From positions 185,001-249,000 of the forward strand of contig JAMWET010004065.1 of NCBI GenBank assembly GCA_024036415.1: DNA of 64,000 nt, written 5' to 3'. The DNA comes from Prochilodus magdalenae. Taxonomy: Eukaryota; Chordata; Actinopteri; Characiformes; Prochilodontidae. The position numbers and the translations under genes were made by a program. Positions 11,956 through 24,467 of the stretch are shown here, in pieces. The notes under the pieces are model-generated. The model saw nothing but the letters and a program-made list of their open reading frames with translations. It was not told where the DNA came from and made no database searches. How positions within the stretch are numbered: the first letter of the stretch is position 1; every line of letters starts with the position of its first letter.

Positions 11956-12124
11956 TGTTTTGTTGCCCTGATCTCTTAGTCTTTTGGTTGGGGGAGACTC
12001 GTTTTGATTTATTTGTTTGTTGCCACGTGCTCTCCAGCTCCCCACAATCCTTTGTTCTCCTGGCTGCCATATATGTTTTTGCCGTGCCTTTTTAGTTGCC
12101 ACCTGTTTTTGTTTATCCACCTCA

Positions 12125-12205
12125 TCTGCGGTAGCTTAGCGGTAACGCCCCGCAGTTACCACACGATAGTTCGTGGGTTCGAATCCCACTCCTAGTTGCT
12201 CTTCA
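12125..12205 (+). repeat. tRNA-derived SINE head
   Basis: Contains A-box-like 'tagcttagcggtaacg' and B-box 'gggttcgaatcccac' at the spacing of a tRNA promoter, but the ends do not form a clean acceptor stem. This is a SINE head and not a working tRNA. Confidence 0.6.
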
Positions 12206-13034
12206 GTTATGTAGTTCAGTTGTCAGCTCCCTTTCTGCGCTGCACTTGGGTTCCTCCCAAGTGGTTCACTCAATTTGTGTTGCACGTGGCAAGTCTGGGT
12301 TCAAACCCACCTGGAGTGAGTCACACATTACCTATACCCACAGGTACCCTAGCTCTGTCACCATTTCTTTGAAATGGAAATTTGTACAGCTGTTTCATGC
12401 TCATCTGGTGTCGTTTCAGAACCTGATCAATGGTGAAGGTGCTTACAGATGTATAATGGCCTGCTGGAACTTCCTCAGCCTTATGGCACATATAGCCTCC
12501 TCTTGTTGAGATGTGAAAACCCCCATCCAATGTTTTGTGTCTATATATGTTGTCAATTGAAGGTTCATGAGATGCACCTCTGACATATGGCACCTCTGAC
12601 GTTCTTGCCAACATGTTCAGCACTTTTGCATGTAATGACCTAGGCAATGACCTGAAGCCTACGTGTTTTGGAGGGTAAGACAATTCAGCAGACAATCAGT
12701 AGAAGACATTTAGCTAAACATGACATAAGAAATCGATAATGCAAAAAACAGCAGTACACGACTGTTTGCATGAATGTACAAAAGCATTTGCAAAATGTGA
12801 AACACAATGAGAAATGCTAGTATGATGTGCTCAAGTGACAGGGAGATGTGGAGATTGAATGAACAGTTTTGAGAATTTCAATTCTGATCTGAGAAATGAA
12901 CCAAACCGACTGAGAAAAACTGTAAATCAGCATCTCCACACGTACAGCAGGTTCTCAGTGAGGAAAGAACAAGGTCAGGCAGCCAACACACAGGACAACA
13001 CAACTACAGACTGGCAGAGGGTCAAACCCACTCT

Positions 13035-13180
13035 CTACTGACCGTGATGAGCGCCACCTCATTTTAATGCCACTTAAACACCGTAAGATGACCTCAAGTG
13101 ACCTACAGAGAGACTGGCGAGCCGTGGCTGGGGCACGGTTCTAAAAACAGGCCACTAGAGGTCATTAGTGATTTTCTAAA
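13035..13180 (+). repeat. 120-bp repeat, copy 2
   Basis: Direct copy of 11171-11290, 1.86 kb away, with a ~25-bp insertion before 'gaggtcattagtg'. Confidence 0.65.
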
Positions 13181-13319
13181 TAAACAGATCTAATACAATA
13201 TCTGATCTGGAGTTTGGGAGACATGTTTCCAGTAGTGTAACAGAACTGCTCAGTCTGGTCAAACACTAACATGTACTAACAATGTACATATATATAGACA
13301 GACTCATAAATAGATAGAG

Positions 13320-13362
<43 letters not shown>
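13320..13362. repeat. (GT)n microsatellite
   Basis: About 20 GT units. Confidence 0.95.
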
Positions 13363-13363
<1 letters not shown>

Positions 13364-14762
13364 AATATTTATATATTTAATGGCCAACCAAACAGGAAAT
13401 TTTCTATATATTAAATAAACATTAAATTATATGTGATTTACAGAGGATATCGTGGCCAAGCTGCACCAGGCATTATTCGAGTTTTTCTACCCAGCTCACG
13501 TCTGACTTTTCTAATTCTGACTCAGATCTCTGCTCACACACATACCAAACTACTACACTCCCTCCCCCCCCCTTAAAATGAACAGTCTCATACAAAAAGT
13601 AATCTAAAATTAACTTATAAATACAAAATTCTCTAATCCTTTATCAGCTTTTTGGTAGAGCATATTTTGCGTCACGATATAACCTAATGAAGTAGGTGTT
13701 GATCTCTGATTGTGCAATCTCTAGGAACACTAAGCTACATCCACTAGAGGTCACTGAGTCTTTTAATACATACACCTTTACTGTTCTCATGAATTTAGAG
13801 GAAGCAGCCAACAAGTTAATCACTTCACACACGTGACACTGGTTTAGGAGGGATTTTCTGATGGTTCTGATGAACAGAATCATGTAACTTTAGACACCTA
13901 AATGAAGATAAAACATGGCTACCAAACGGTCCAATTTTTTTTAAGGTGTCTATGCTAATTTAACATATTTAAAATTGAAATTCTGCCTTATTATTATTCC
14001 TCCAAACAAAGAAAACTAAAAATTCTGTTTTTTTTTTTCTTGGTGAGGATGTTAAAGGACTAACATGCTGCATTAATCTAAAAGCCAAAGGCATGTGAGT
14101 GAAATTAGCAGGACTTTTCACTGTTTAATTCTCAAATGTAAGATGAACGTTGTTGTGGTGATAGAAACCAGACATACTTTTACATTACACATAAGTTTAT
14201 TGCCTCTGAAAGCTCCCTCACAGAAAGTTACTACATTAAATGGCTTGATATGGATTAATAATGTCGCTGTCCAATGGAAAACATGATTCCTGCACTTCTA
14301 TTCTACACCAACATCACACTGGTACCAGAGGTGTAGTTCTGTCCCACAGTGGCTTGGAGCGGCATTGCTCCCCCACAACTTACTGGCAGTGGATGGCAGG
14401 GAAGAACAAGGCCAGGTGAGAACTGTGGAAGAGTGAAGCCAGCGGAGGAATGCAGAGGAAGAAGCAGAGTGGTAGGGTTTACAGTAAAGGCCAGCTGGAG
14501 GATGACAAAAGAGTTAGCAGCAGGGAAGCATGGACAGCATTCAGCCATTAAGACCTCATGGAAGTGTTGCATGGCAGCCTGACAGTGCTGACCACGGCCC
14601 TCAGGCAAATTTTCAAGCAGATGCTGACAGTGTGGTTGGTCAAAGTTGAGCAACAGGGTTCCAGTGCACATCAGCCGCTTAACAGAACACCACTGTTGTT
14701 GCTGCCGCCCCCATTAGTGTGAGGATTCTGCAGTCTGAGTTCTGCCATGATTGGCAAGGTGG

Positions 14763-15279
14763 TACCACTTTAGAATAAGGCTACCTTTATAAAGAGTTTA
14801 TAAATGGTTTATATAGATTATTATTAGTTGTAATAGTTGTCATAAACAATTTACAAAGTACTAATAAGCAGTTATAACGTTATAACGTTAATACCATGGG
14901 CACTAATGAGATCCTCTATACACTGTATATGAATATATACTGAACCTCACCAGGTTTATGCAGACTACCGGCATAAGAGTATGTGTTCACTTTTAGACTA
15001 ACAGGTCACTGTCACCTGTGTTATTAATGTGTTATCACTGCTTATTAACGATTTAAGGTGTTTATCACCTAATTAATTACATTAGTAAACACTTTTTAAA
15101 CCATTCATAAGCTCTTTATAAAGGTAGCCTTATTCTAAAATGGTACCAAACATTTATTAATGTGTTAACTTTTTATTAATACTTAGCAAAGTGTTTATGA
15201 CCTAACCAATAACCAATAACAGCCTATTTTTGTAAAGATTATAAAATCATTATAAAGGCAGCTTTATTCTAAACTGGTA
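14763..15279. mobile_element. 517-bp MITE, TACC...GGTA ends, 12-bp flanking duplication
   Basis: Left end TACCACTTTAGAATAAGGCT and right end (reversed) TACCAGTTTAGAATAAAGCT are inverted repeats of ~35 bp. TTGGCAAGGTGG stands directly outside both ends (14751-14762, 15280-15291), a 12-bp target duplication. A third inverted copy of the end sequence lies inside at 15105-15150. No ORF. Confidence 0.75.
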
Positions 15280-15402
15280 TTGGCAAGGTGGACATAGTGC
15301 TGTATAGAGATTTACCCGTATTTTACCATTATCAACGTTACACATAAAAACATGTACCTCACAGGACGTTTTATACATAACTGTATTATAAAATAACAGC
15401 AT

Positions 15403-16052
<650 letters not shown>

Positions 16053-16621
16053 ATGGGGAAAGTGTGAAGAGGTTGTGTTGAGGCTGTTGTTGGTATTACA
16101 AACCACGTTGTAGGCACTGCAGAGCACTCTGGACTATGCATAACCGCTGAATTATGCCAAAAAATGAAAACTGAAAATGAGTGAAATTCCCCTTTACTAA
16201 ACTCTGTATACCGTTCTGATGGTCTGGCTTCGCAGCTATTTGCAGTATACAAATGAACGTACTGCACCACATAGTGCTTCCATTGCGCCCTGTGTAAAAA
16301 AACGTTATAACTGCATTTTTTTTCTTTTAACCTCACACCTCTCAGAGGAAATGTTCAGCTTCCTGTTTGAGCAATAACTGCTGAGAGCTAACGTTAATTC
16401 TAATTTATATCAGAGCCCATGTTCTCTAAAGATAAACATGCAGCCATGTGGACGTGGTTGCCTGAAACCCATTTCCAGTCTATTCTTAGTCTGTTTTGTA
16501 TTAATTTGTCTATATGTGTATGTGGGTGTGCTCACATGGGGGGCTACGTTTATAGAAGTCAGTGTTAACCATGCTACAACATGGTTGTGCTAGCTCCCTG
16601 TGATGATGATTAGTACACAAC

Positions 16622-16661
<40 letters not shown>
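16622..16661. repeat. (TTA)n microsatellite
   Basis: About 13 units. Confidence 0.9.
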
Positions 16662-16662
<1 letters not shown>

Positions 16663-17691
16663 GATGCTGTTCTACAGGCCTTCTAGGTAAGAGCTATTCA
16701 TCATACTCCAAGAACTACGCTAGACTGATCACACAACCCTTCACCACCACGGCACACCTGCACATTTCTTTATATGCTGTTGTGGGACCCCCTCCCCCTC
16801 CATCTACATATGCAGAGTGCACTCTGTATGGGTGATTGTATTGAAATGGTACAGAGTTAAAATATATTTTGGGTTTTTAACTGAGTTGGAGACATTTACA
16901 AAAGACATTTACTCTGAGTGACCCGATTCTCTGTTCAGTCTACACAAACCACTGATCAGTTCATTCTGTCACTATCAAAAGAGTTAACACTCAACACAAC
17001 TGAACATCCCCTGTTTGGTTGTGTCTTTTTTAGCTCGTTTGAACAACACTCTGTCATATGTGCTATGGTAGTGACAGTTATACACTGATTTTCAGACTTT
17101 GGAGCAGATTTGCTGCAGAACAATGGGATCTAAGTGCTCATCATGTGGCCATGAGGAACAGGGATACAGTCTCACTTTCCGCTCTAAAACGTAGGGAGTG
17201 GTTAACCCAAGGTTCTGCCGGTGGTCTAAAACTCTCATGTGTGGTAAAGATAAAAAACAGCTAAAGGTAAAGTTGAATGTTAAATTCAGTGTTAATTTAA
17301 AAATTTAAAGCTTACAATTTGCTATATACACCACAAATGCTATCCTCCACACTAGACATCAAGATTTTCTATATTAAATTATATAGAAAAATGAATGCCT
17401 TGGGTTCAAACAGACAATAATAACACGCACCGTATGCAGTCCTGTGTAATGTACTGCTGGTGTTTGTTGCACCACTGGGCCTAAAGCCTGAAACTTTGTT
17501 CTAGTGTATATTATTATATGGTTATACAGGGGAATGACAATAAAGACCACCTGACTAGACGTGACCACGTTAGTTTTGACTAAAGACTTAAGCACCCTCA
17601 GTGAAGGTCTGGCTGAATACCATAATAGACATATGACCTCAAAGATGGCCAAGGATATCAGAGCTCAAGAAAACTCAAGAAATGTGCGATA

Positions 17692-18079
17692 GGAATCCCT
17701 TAAACAATAAAGTCTGTGCACATCTGTATCTAATGAAAGTTTGAAAGGCATAGGGGTAAGTCTCAATGCAAATGACCGTACTGTGTAACAGCAGCCAATA
17801 TACTCAGGTATTTAATAAAGTATACATGTATCATACACATAGTGTACATAATGTGGTATAATAGTAACAATAATACTGGTCATTTTATAGAAGTGGTACA
17901 TTGAATCCCCAGTGTGTGTGCAAAATATGCAGTCTGCAGTTTAGTAGTCTGCAATGTTAAAGCGATGATCCCGTAGGACGTTACTGGTCAGATGCTTGTG
18001 GCAGAGAAGGTAGGTGACATAGAATGTCTGTTGGAGGAAGTGAAGAGCTCTGATGACCTGGGTGGGGCCTGTCTTCTGC
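17692..18079 (-). repeat. ~390-bp duplicated segment, copy B
   Basis: Direct copy of 15661-16052. It is bracketed by a ~45-bp direct repeat ('ataatagacatatgacctca' then 'aagatggcca') at 17619-17663 and 18088-18132, so it may be an insertion with a long flanking duplication. The coding-like stretch has a 1-nt insertion relative to copy A (the C-rich run near 18064). Confidence 0.8.
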
Positions 18080-18821
18080 CAGCTAACATAATAGACATAT
18101 GATCTCAAAGATGGCCAATGATATCAGAGCTACAGGTTCTAAGAAATGAAGGTGAAGTACTGCTGGGTAAAAATGCATTTACAATTAGACAACACATAAG
18201 CAGCTGGCAAATAATTGCGGCACATAACAGCATGGAATGAAAAGAACTTAGAACTATGTACTGTAAAACAACAGCAAAACCTTCTCAATCAAACGATAGA
18301 TAGATAGATAGAATATAAATCATCTTCCTCTTCAACGGCATCTGGAATGTCTGTGAAGTTGCTCAATACAAACAAATAGAAAAGGCCCGGTTAATCAACT
18401 GAGAGCGTACTTCTACGTCATTTGTTGGTCAATGTGTTTCCAAACGTTTGAAAACATTACAGGAAAGAATTCATTCAGTTTACATCATCGTCTTACCAGG
18501 GAAAATTCACCGTCGGACCAGTTCCATTGTTGAATTACGCCAGGCTGCACATGCAAATGTGGGAAAAGAGTGGCAGTGGCACATATGACGCCAGCTGTAA
18601 AATAGGCTTGTAAACACTGGGTATGAATGAGCGAGTGTGCTCTCATCACGGTGAATATTGCAGCACGTTTTGTCAGTTACGTCCAGTGCATCCAAAAGTA
18701 TCCAGACGTTCATTCTTATTAGTGAATTCAGCCTCTTTATTTAGTCACCGGTGACCAATGGCACTGAAATGGCTTATAATGATTAGCAACTATAGCAACT
18801 ATTTCTAAATACTATTCCATA

Positions 18822-18844
18822 TATATATATATATATATATATAT
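18822..18844. repeat. Short (TA)n tract
   Basis: About 11 units. Confidence 0.85.
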
Positions 18845-19264
18845 AGGGCAAGATTTATCAACACCAACATTTCTGTCAACAACATTTCCGTGGGGCCCTT
18901 AGCCCATGGGCGCCCTAACTGCCTACTTTTGCATTAAGGAAAACTCCTTATCAATATTCCTGATTTCTGCTGGTATAGCACATACACTGTTTAATATACA
19001 GATTGTATTATTGATCATATTTCCCATTAAATCTCCCGTCCAAGTTATATTGTGTTGTCATTGCAAGCTAAACCAGACAGTGACTGCATCAGTGGGCAGG
19101 AGTGCTTAGTGAAGCAAGTGCCCTAACAGCTCACTTCAGCATCAGCAGTACATAATATTTATCTGCAAGGTGTGAAACATTAGCACCGCTACGGCAGATA
19201 GGCAGCCAGCCAATGTTGGATTAGCAAGCCAAAATGGGACCCCCAAATAGAATAAAATTATAGC

Positions 19265-20315
19265 ATTGTCCATGCTATCAGCTCCAGCTACCATATAGGA
19301 GCACTTTGTCTAGAGTTACTGTGGCCCTTTACTATCATTGTCCCCCTTTCACCCTATTCAACACACTTTAGTCAAACTCACACCTGCATTATCACCTCTT
19401 CAAAACTGCTCAAATGTGCAAACTGGTAATTTCCTAGCATGTGTGTAAAGACACGCCATCTCCACAGCGAACTGAACAAGCACTGTTACTGTTGGATTAG
19501 ATTAGGGTTTATCTGCTCAGGCTGCACCCAATTTAAAGTCAAGTTTAAAAATAATCTTGATTATTTAAACCATCGTTTTAATCTTGGATTATTTTACAAT
19601 GAATCTAAATGACCTGTAATCCTGTTGTGCCATCACTTTAAACTCTTTCAGGGCTTACATTTAAACATCCGGTTTTAACTTGGTTGTGTTTTCACACTCG
19701 GTGTTCACTTTCAGCCCCACTGACCATATTTCTCTGTATACCTTATTAACCTGTTCTTTAGTGGTCAGGTCCCCCACAGGACCACCACAGACAAGATATT
19801 ATGTGGGTGGTGGGTCATTCTCAGCACTGGTGTGGTGTTTGTGTGTTATGTGTTGCTGGTGTGAGTGGGTCAGACACAGCAGTGCTGGAGTGTTTAAACA
19901 CCTAGGTGTGCTGGATTGATTATCGTCCATTATTCATCAAGCTTCCTGTGGCCATCGTTCTGTGGGCAGCGTCATATAAGCACTGACGAAGGACTAGAGG
20001 ATGACCAACACTGCACTGAGCACCAGCAGATGAGCTATCGTCTCTGACTGTACATCTACAAGGTGGACCAGCAAGATAGGAGTGTCTAATAGAGTGGACA
20101 GTGAGTGGACACAGTGTTTAACCACTCCAGCAGCACTACTGTGTCTCATCCACTTACACTAGCACCACACGCACTAACACTGCCCACATAGCAGCTGCTA
20201 CAGTCTGTAACTGTAGAACTACAGAGTGCTCCTAAATGGTAAGTGGAGCTGATAAAGTGGATAATGAGTAGAAGCATGGAGGTGGTTAGTGTTATGGCTG
20301 ATCTGTGTATAATAT
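19265..20315. mobile_element. Large palindromic fish MITE (GATCAGCCAT family), interrupted
   Basis: The two halves mirror each other: 'gtggtcaggtcccccacagg' and 'gtcagacacagcagtgctgg' on the left face 'ccagcagcactactgtgtct' and 'gtaagtggagctgataaagt' on the right, with 'gtgttatggctgatctgtgt' at the right end. The left end (19265-19375) is separated from the rest by ~380 bp of unrelated sequence, so an insertion seems likely. No ORF. Confidence 0.65.
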
Positions 20316-20349
20316 GAGAATATGGCAAGTCTGCATACTTCATCTAACT

Positions 20350-20690
20350 GGTTTGATGTAAATCGGTGAGGCCAGTCATTCTGAGTAGAGAGTTTCCGAG
20401 CCATTTTGTGGCAATTGTGATTTTTCACACAGAGTCTTCCACATGTAACCCATCCGTGAAGTGAAACACCCACACACACTCACTAGTTAACACACACTAG
20501 GGGGCAGTGAGCACACTTACCCGGAGCGGTGGGCAGCCCTATCCACGGCGCCCGGGGAGCAGTTGGGGGTTAGGTACCTCGCTCGAGGGCACCTCAGTCG
20601 TTACTGTCAGTTCAGGAAATCTAACTGGCAACCCTCCGGTCACAAGGCTGGTTCCCTAACCTCCAGCCCACGACTGCCCATAATGATGTA
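20350..20690 (+). repeat. Dispersed fish repeat (GGGGGTTAGGTACC family)
   Basis: Contains 'gtgaagtgaaacacccacac', 'actagggggcagtgagcaca', 'gggggttaggtacctcgctc' and 'cctccggtcacaaggctggt'. Other copies are at 38150-38330, 43115-43215 (reverse) and 5030-5300 (reverse). Confidence 0.65.
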
Positions 20691-21450
20691 TGGAACCGGA
20701 ATGCCTTTGTGGTTATTTCCATCATATAAGCCATGTCATATTATCTTCTACTTGGGGAGAAATGCCATTTAAACATCTGCCTTATCATATTCAGTTTCTA
20801 TGCTTTCTAAGACAGAGAAATGGAACTTCCTGGTTTGTAATGAACCAGCCTTTATCAGCATGGCCAAGTTGTGCACTTTGACTAGTTTAGTCAACCAAAT
20901 CGAAGAAGGAAGTGTTGCTGCTCAATGTAGTCTGTGTTTCACCTTCTCTCGGAGAGCGTACAAAACAATAAGGAAACATAGGAAATATGAAAACATGTTG
21001 GGTGCACAGGGCAAACGTTCCATTATGCCTCTGAACGCACATGGGTTCCACTTCCCCTTCCCAGCACAGCATCCATGGAGAGGTATAATAGGCCTTTTGT
21101 GTAGAATGATGCTGTATAACATCTAGATAATCCACCTTCCTCCCTGATGTCAGCCCGAATAAGGAAATATGGTACGAAAATTGGCCATGCGCAGATGAAC
21201 TGGGTAAATGTCAGTGACAGTCTCCTTCAGTTAGCCTAGCAGCTTTAGGGCTAAAAGTAGACTGCTCGTTTGGAGTGTGTGGTTGGGTGGTGAGACTGAT
21301 ATTGTGACGCAAGGTAATGACTGAGTATATACCCCACAGGTGGTCTAATCAGATCAGGTTAGGCTTTAGTTAGTAGGGCTTGCAGCATAGGAAGGCATAT
21401 TAACACTTAACACATTGGAAAACAGTGAAGCATGTTGTTCAGCGTGAGTG

Positions 21451-23310
21451 TATTACCACTACAGCTGTTACTGCTACTACTAACACCAAAACTACCAATA
21501 CTACTATTACCACTACAGCTGTTACTGCTAATACTAACACCACCACTACCAATACTACTATTACCACTACTATTACTACTACTGCTACTACTAACACCAA
21601 AACTACCAACACTACTATTACCACTACAGCTGTTACTGCTAATACTAACACCACCACTACCAATACTACTATTACCACTACTATTACTACTACTGCTACT
21701 ACTAACACCAAAACTACCAATACTACTATTACCACTACAGCTGTTACTGCTAATACTAACACCACCACTACCAATACTACTATTACCACTACTATTACTA
21801 CTACTGCTACTACTAACACCAAAACTACCAACACTACTATTACCACTACAGCTGTGTTACTGCTAATACTAACACCACCACTACCAATACTACTATTACC
21901 ACTACTATTACTACTACTGCTACTACTAACACCAAAACTACCAATACTACTATTACCACTACAGCTGTTACTGCTAATACTAACACCACCACTACCAATA
22001 CTACTATTACCACTACTATTACTACTACTGCTACTACTAACACCAAAACTACCAACACTACTATTACCACTACAGCTGTTACTGCTAATACTAACACCAC
22101 CACTACCAATACTACTATTACCACTACTATTACTACTACTGCTACTACTAACACCAAAACTACCAATACTACTATTACCACTACAGCTGTTACTGCTAAT
22201 ACTAACACCACCACTACCAATACTACTATTACCACTACTATTACTACTACTGCTACTACTAACACCAAAACTACCAACACTACTATTACCACTACAGCTG
22301 TTACTGCTAATACTAACACCACCACTACCAATACTACTATTACCACTACTATTACTACTACTGCTACTACTAACACCAAAACTACCAATACTACTATTAC
22401 CACTACAGCTGTTACTGCTAATACTAACACCACCACTACCAATACTACTATTACCACTACTATTACTACTACTGCTACTACTAACACCAACACTACCAAT
22501 ACTGCTACTACAACTACAGCTGTTACTGCTAATACTAACAACACCACTACCAATACTACTATTACCACTACTATTACTACTACTGCTACTACTACTATCA
22601 CTGCTACTACTAACACCAACACTACCAATACTGCTATTACCACTACAGCTGTTATTGCTAATACTAACACCACCACTACCAATACTACTATTGCCACTAC
22701 TCTTACTACTACTGCTACTACTACTAACACTACCACTACTACTATTACTACTACCACTACTACTATTACTACTACTTCTAACACCACAACTACAGCTACT
22801 AACACTAACACTACCATTTCTACCATTGCTACTACTACTAACGCTAACCCTAATACTATTACTACTACTGCTACCACTACCATTATTACTGTTACTACTA
22901 CTATTACTATCACTTCCACTACTACTATTATGACTACTACTAACACTAACACTACTATTACTACTATCACTACCACTACTAATACTACCACTACTATTAC
23001 TACTATCATTACCACTACTAACACTACCACTACTATCACTACCACTACTAACACCATTACTACTATTATTACTATTACTACTACCATTGACACTACCACT
23101 GCCATTATGGCTACTACTACCACTACTTCTATTAACAGTACTTATTCTACTTTTACTACTACAACTTCTACCACAACTACCATTACCACTGCTACCACTA
23201 CCATCACTACCACTACCACTGCTATTACTCCTATTACTTTCAAACAACCACTATTACTGCTACAATTCCCAAATTACTTCTACTACGCCTACCAGCATCA
23301 CTATTACGAC
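21451..23310. repeat. ACT-rich satellite array, 111-bp unit with 222-bp higher order
   Basis: 1.86 kb made almost entirely of ACT/ATT/ACC-type triplets. The landmark ACAGCTGTTACTGCTAATAC recurs at 21515, 21626, 21737, 21848, 21961, 22072, 22183, 22294, 22405 and 22516, i.e. every 111 bp (one 113-bp step from a 2-bp insertion). Neighbouring copies alternate strictly between CCAATACT and CCAACACT, giving a 222-bp dimer unit. From 22,700 the array decays into irregular triplets. Open frames of over 400 codons on both strands are a by-product of the stop-free triplet pattern. Confidence 0.92.
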
Positions 23311-23379
23311 TAATAATAATTGCTTTTGTTGCAATAATAATTACTGTAGCATCCCAAGTGGTTGCTAATTTGCTGCTAT

Positions 23380-23915
23380 GGTATCCCAGGTAGTTGCACA
23401 GGTGTTCAGTGTAGCTGAGGTGAGGGTTCTGCACAGGCCACTGATGTTCCTCCATGGCAAACTGCTGTACTGTTGCTCTCAAACCCATTTCATGAAGCTC
23501 CTGATGCACGGTTGATGTGTTGATGCACTTTGGACCGCTGTGGGACCACTGTGGGAAATGGTTGTTTTTTATGTGCTAAGTTACTCAGCATGGCAGCCCT
23601 GCTCTTTGAGTCTGCATCGTCTACCACTTTGTGGTAGACGTCTTGTTGCTTTTAGTTACTTTTGTATCACAATGCTAACACTTACAGTTGACCAGGGCAG
23701 GTTTAGCCGTACAGAAATATCACATACAGACTTGTGGCAAAAGTGGCATCCTATGAAAAGGCCATGCTGAAAAAGTCACTGAGCATTTCCATTATGACCC
23801 ACTCTAGTGCCATTATTTGACTACGAAGACTGTATATATGTTTGCCTTATAGTATACTCAATGGGTGGAGCTGAACCTGGACTCAATAATTAAAAGGGGT
23901 GTCCCCATATTTTTG
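23380..23915. mobile_element. Non-autonomous DNA element remnant
   Basis: 'gagggttctgcacaggccac' and 'gaagctcctgatgcacggtt' near the left, and 'ggggtgtccccatatttttg' near the right are words of common fish hAT/Tc1-like non-autonomous elements. Ends not defined. Confidence 0.4.
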
Positions 23916-24085
23916 TATATATCAAAATGAGATAAAATTAATAAATACTATATATATATGTTCCTGTTCTTTTTCATTTCTCTCCTCAGTTTTTTCCTTT
24001 TTGTTCATTTTTTAAAATAAAATCTAAGAAAGTTGCAGTTGGATGCGGGTAGTGATGGAAATGTAGGATCTATTATTGTATTATT

Positions 24086-24087
24086 CA

Positions 24088-24117
<30 letters not shown>
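24086..24117. repeat. (ATT)n microsatellite
   Basis: About 10 units, upstream of gcsam-like exon 1. Confidence 0.9.
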
Positions 24118-24118
<1 letters not shown>

Positions 24119-24280
24119 TTCTATATAACTATATATATATAATATAGGTCTACTCATACATAACAAGCATGTGTCTCAGTAAGATAGTCTCTTCTGCATG
24201 CTGTTTAGTGAGACATGCGTTGAAGAGCACATGCAAACCACAGAGCACAGGAAACAGAATGAAACACTGTTGATTGACCT

Positions 24281-24320
24281 CTTTCTCTCTCTCTCTCTCT
24301 CTCTCTCCCTCACTCTCTCT
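24281..24320. repeat. (CT)n tract upstream of gcsam-like start
   Basis: About 13 CT units plus an imperfect extension, 120-160 bp before the ATG. It would lie in the promoter or 5' UTR. Confidence 0.85.
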
Positions 24321-24438
24321 GATATCTGGTTGTGAAAGGTGGTGAGCTGACTGTTCCGCTGGTTCGTCTTCCACCGCAGCCTGGTTCTATAATTCTCATA
24401 CATCAGACCTCACTTTCACATCTAAAAGGACTCGGATT

Positions 24439-24467
24439 ATGGGAAATTTCTCCTGCCGCGGACGGAG
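24439..24467 (+). CDS. gcsam-like: gcsam-like exon 1 (acylation start)
   Basis: ATG at 24439 begins MGNFSCRGR and the exon ends after two bases of an Arg codon at a GTATGT donor. Gly2 and Cys6 are the expected lipidation residues. A (CT)n tract lies about 140 bp upstream. Confidence 0.65.

Noticed and set aside
12131..12200. Possible tRNA gene
   Set aside because: A and B boxes are present, but the ends do not pair as an acceptor stem and the sequence runs on into repeat; it is a SINE head.
12321..12695. 124-codon minus-strand ORF
   Set aside because: No recognisable domain, no convincing splice sites or homology pattern, and it begins in SINE-adjacent repeat DNA. It may be chance; a protein search would settle it.
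14303..14671. 122-codon minus-strand ORF, with an overlapping plus-strand ORF
   Set aside because: GC-richer than its surroundings, Leu/Pro/Cys-rich, no known motif. Could be old retroelement DNA; not enough to call.
21425..23247. Very long open frames on both strands (up to 602 codons; Leu/Pro-rich, Thr-rich and Ser/Gly-rich)
   Set aside because: They arise because the ACT/ATT/ACC triplet array has no stop codons in several frames. Composition mirrors the repeat, there are no domains, and the frames end where the array ends.
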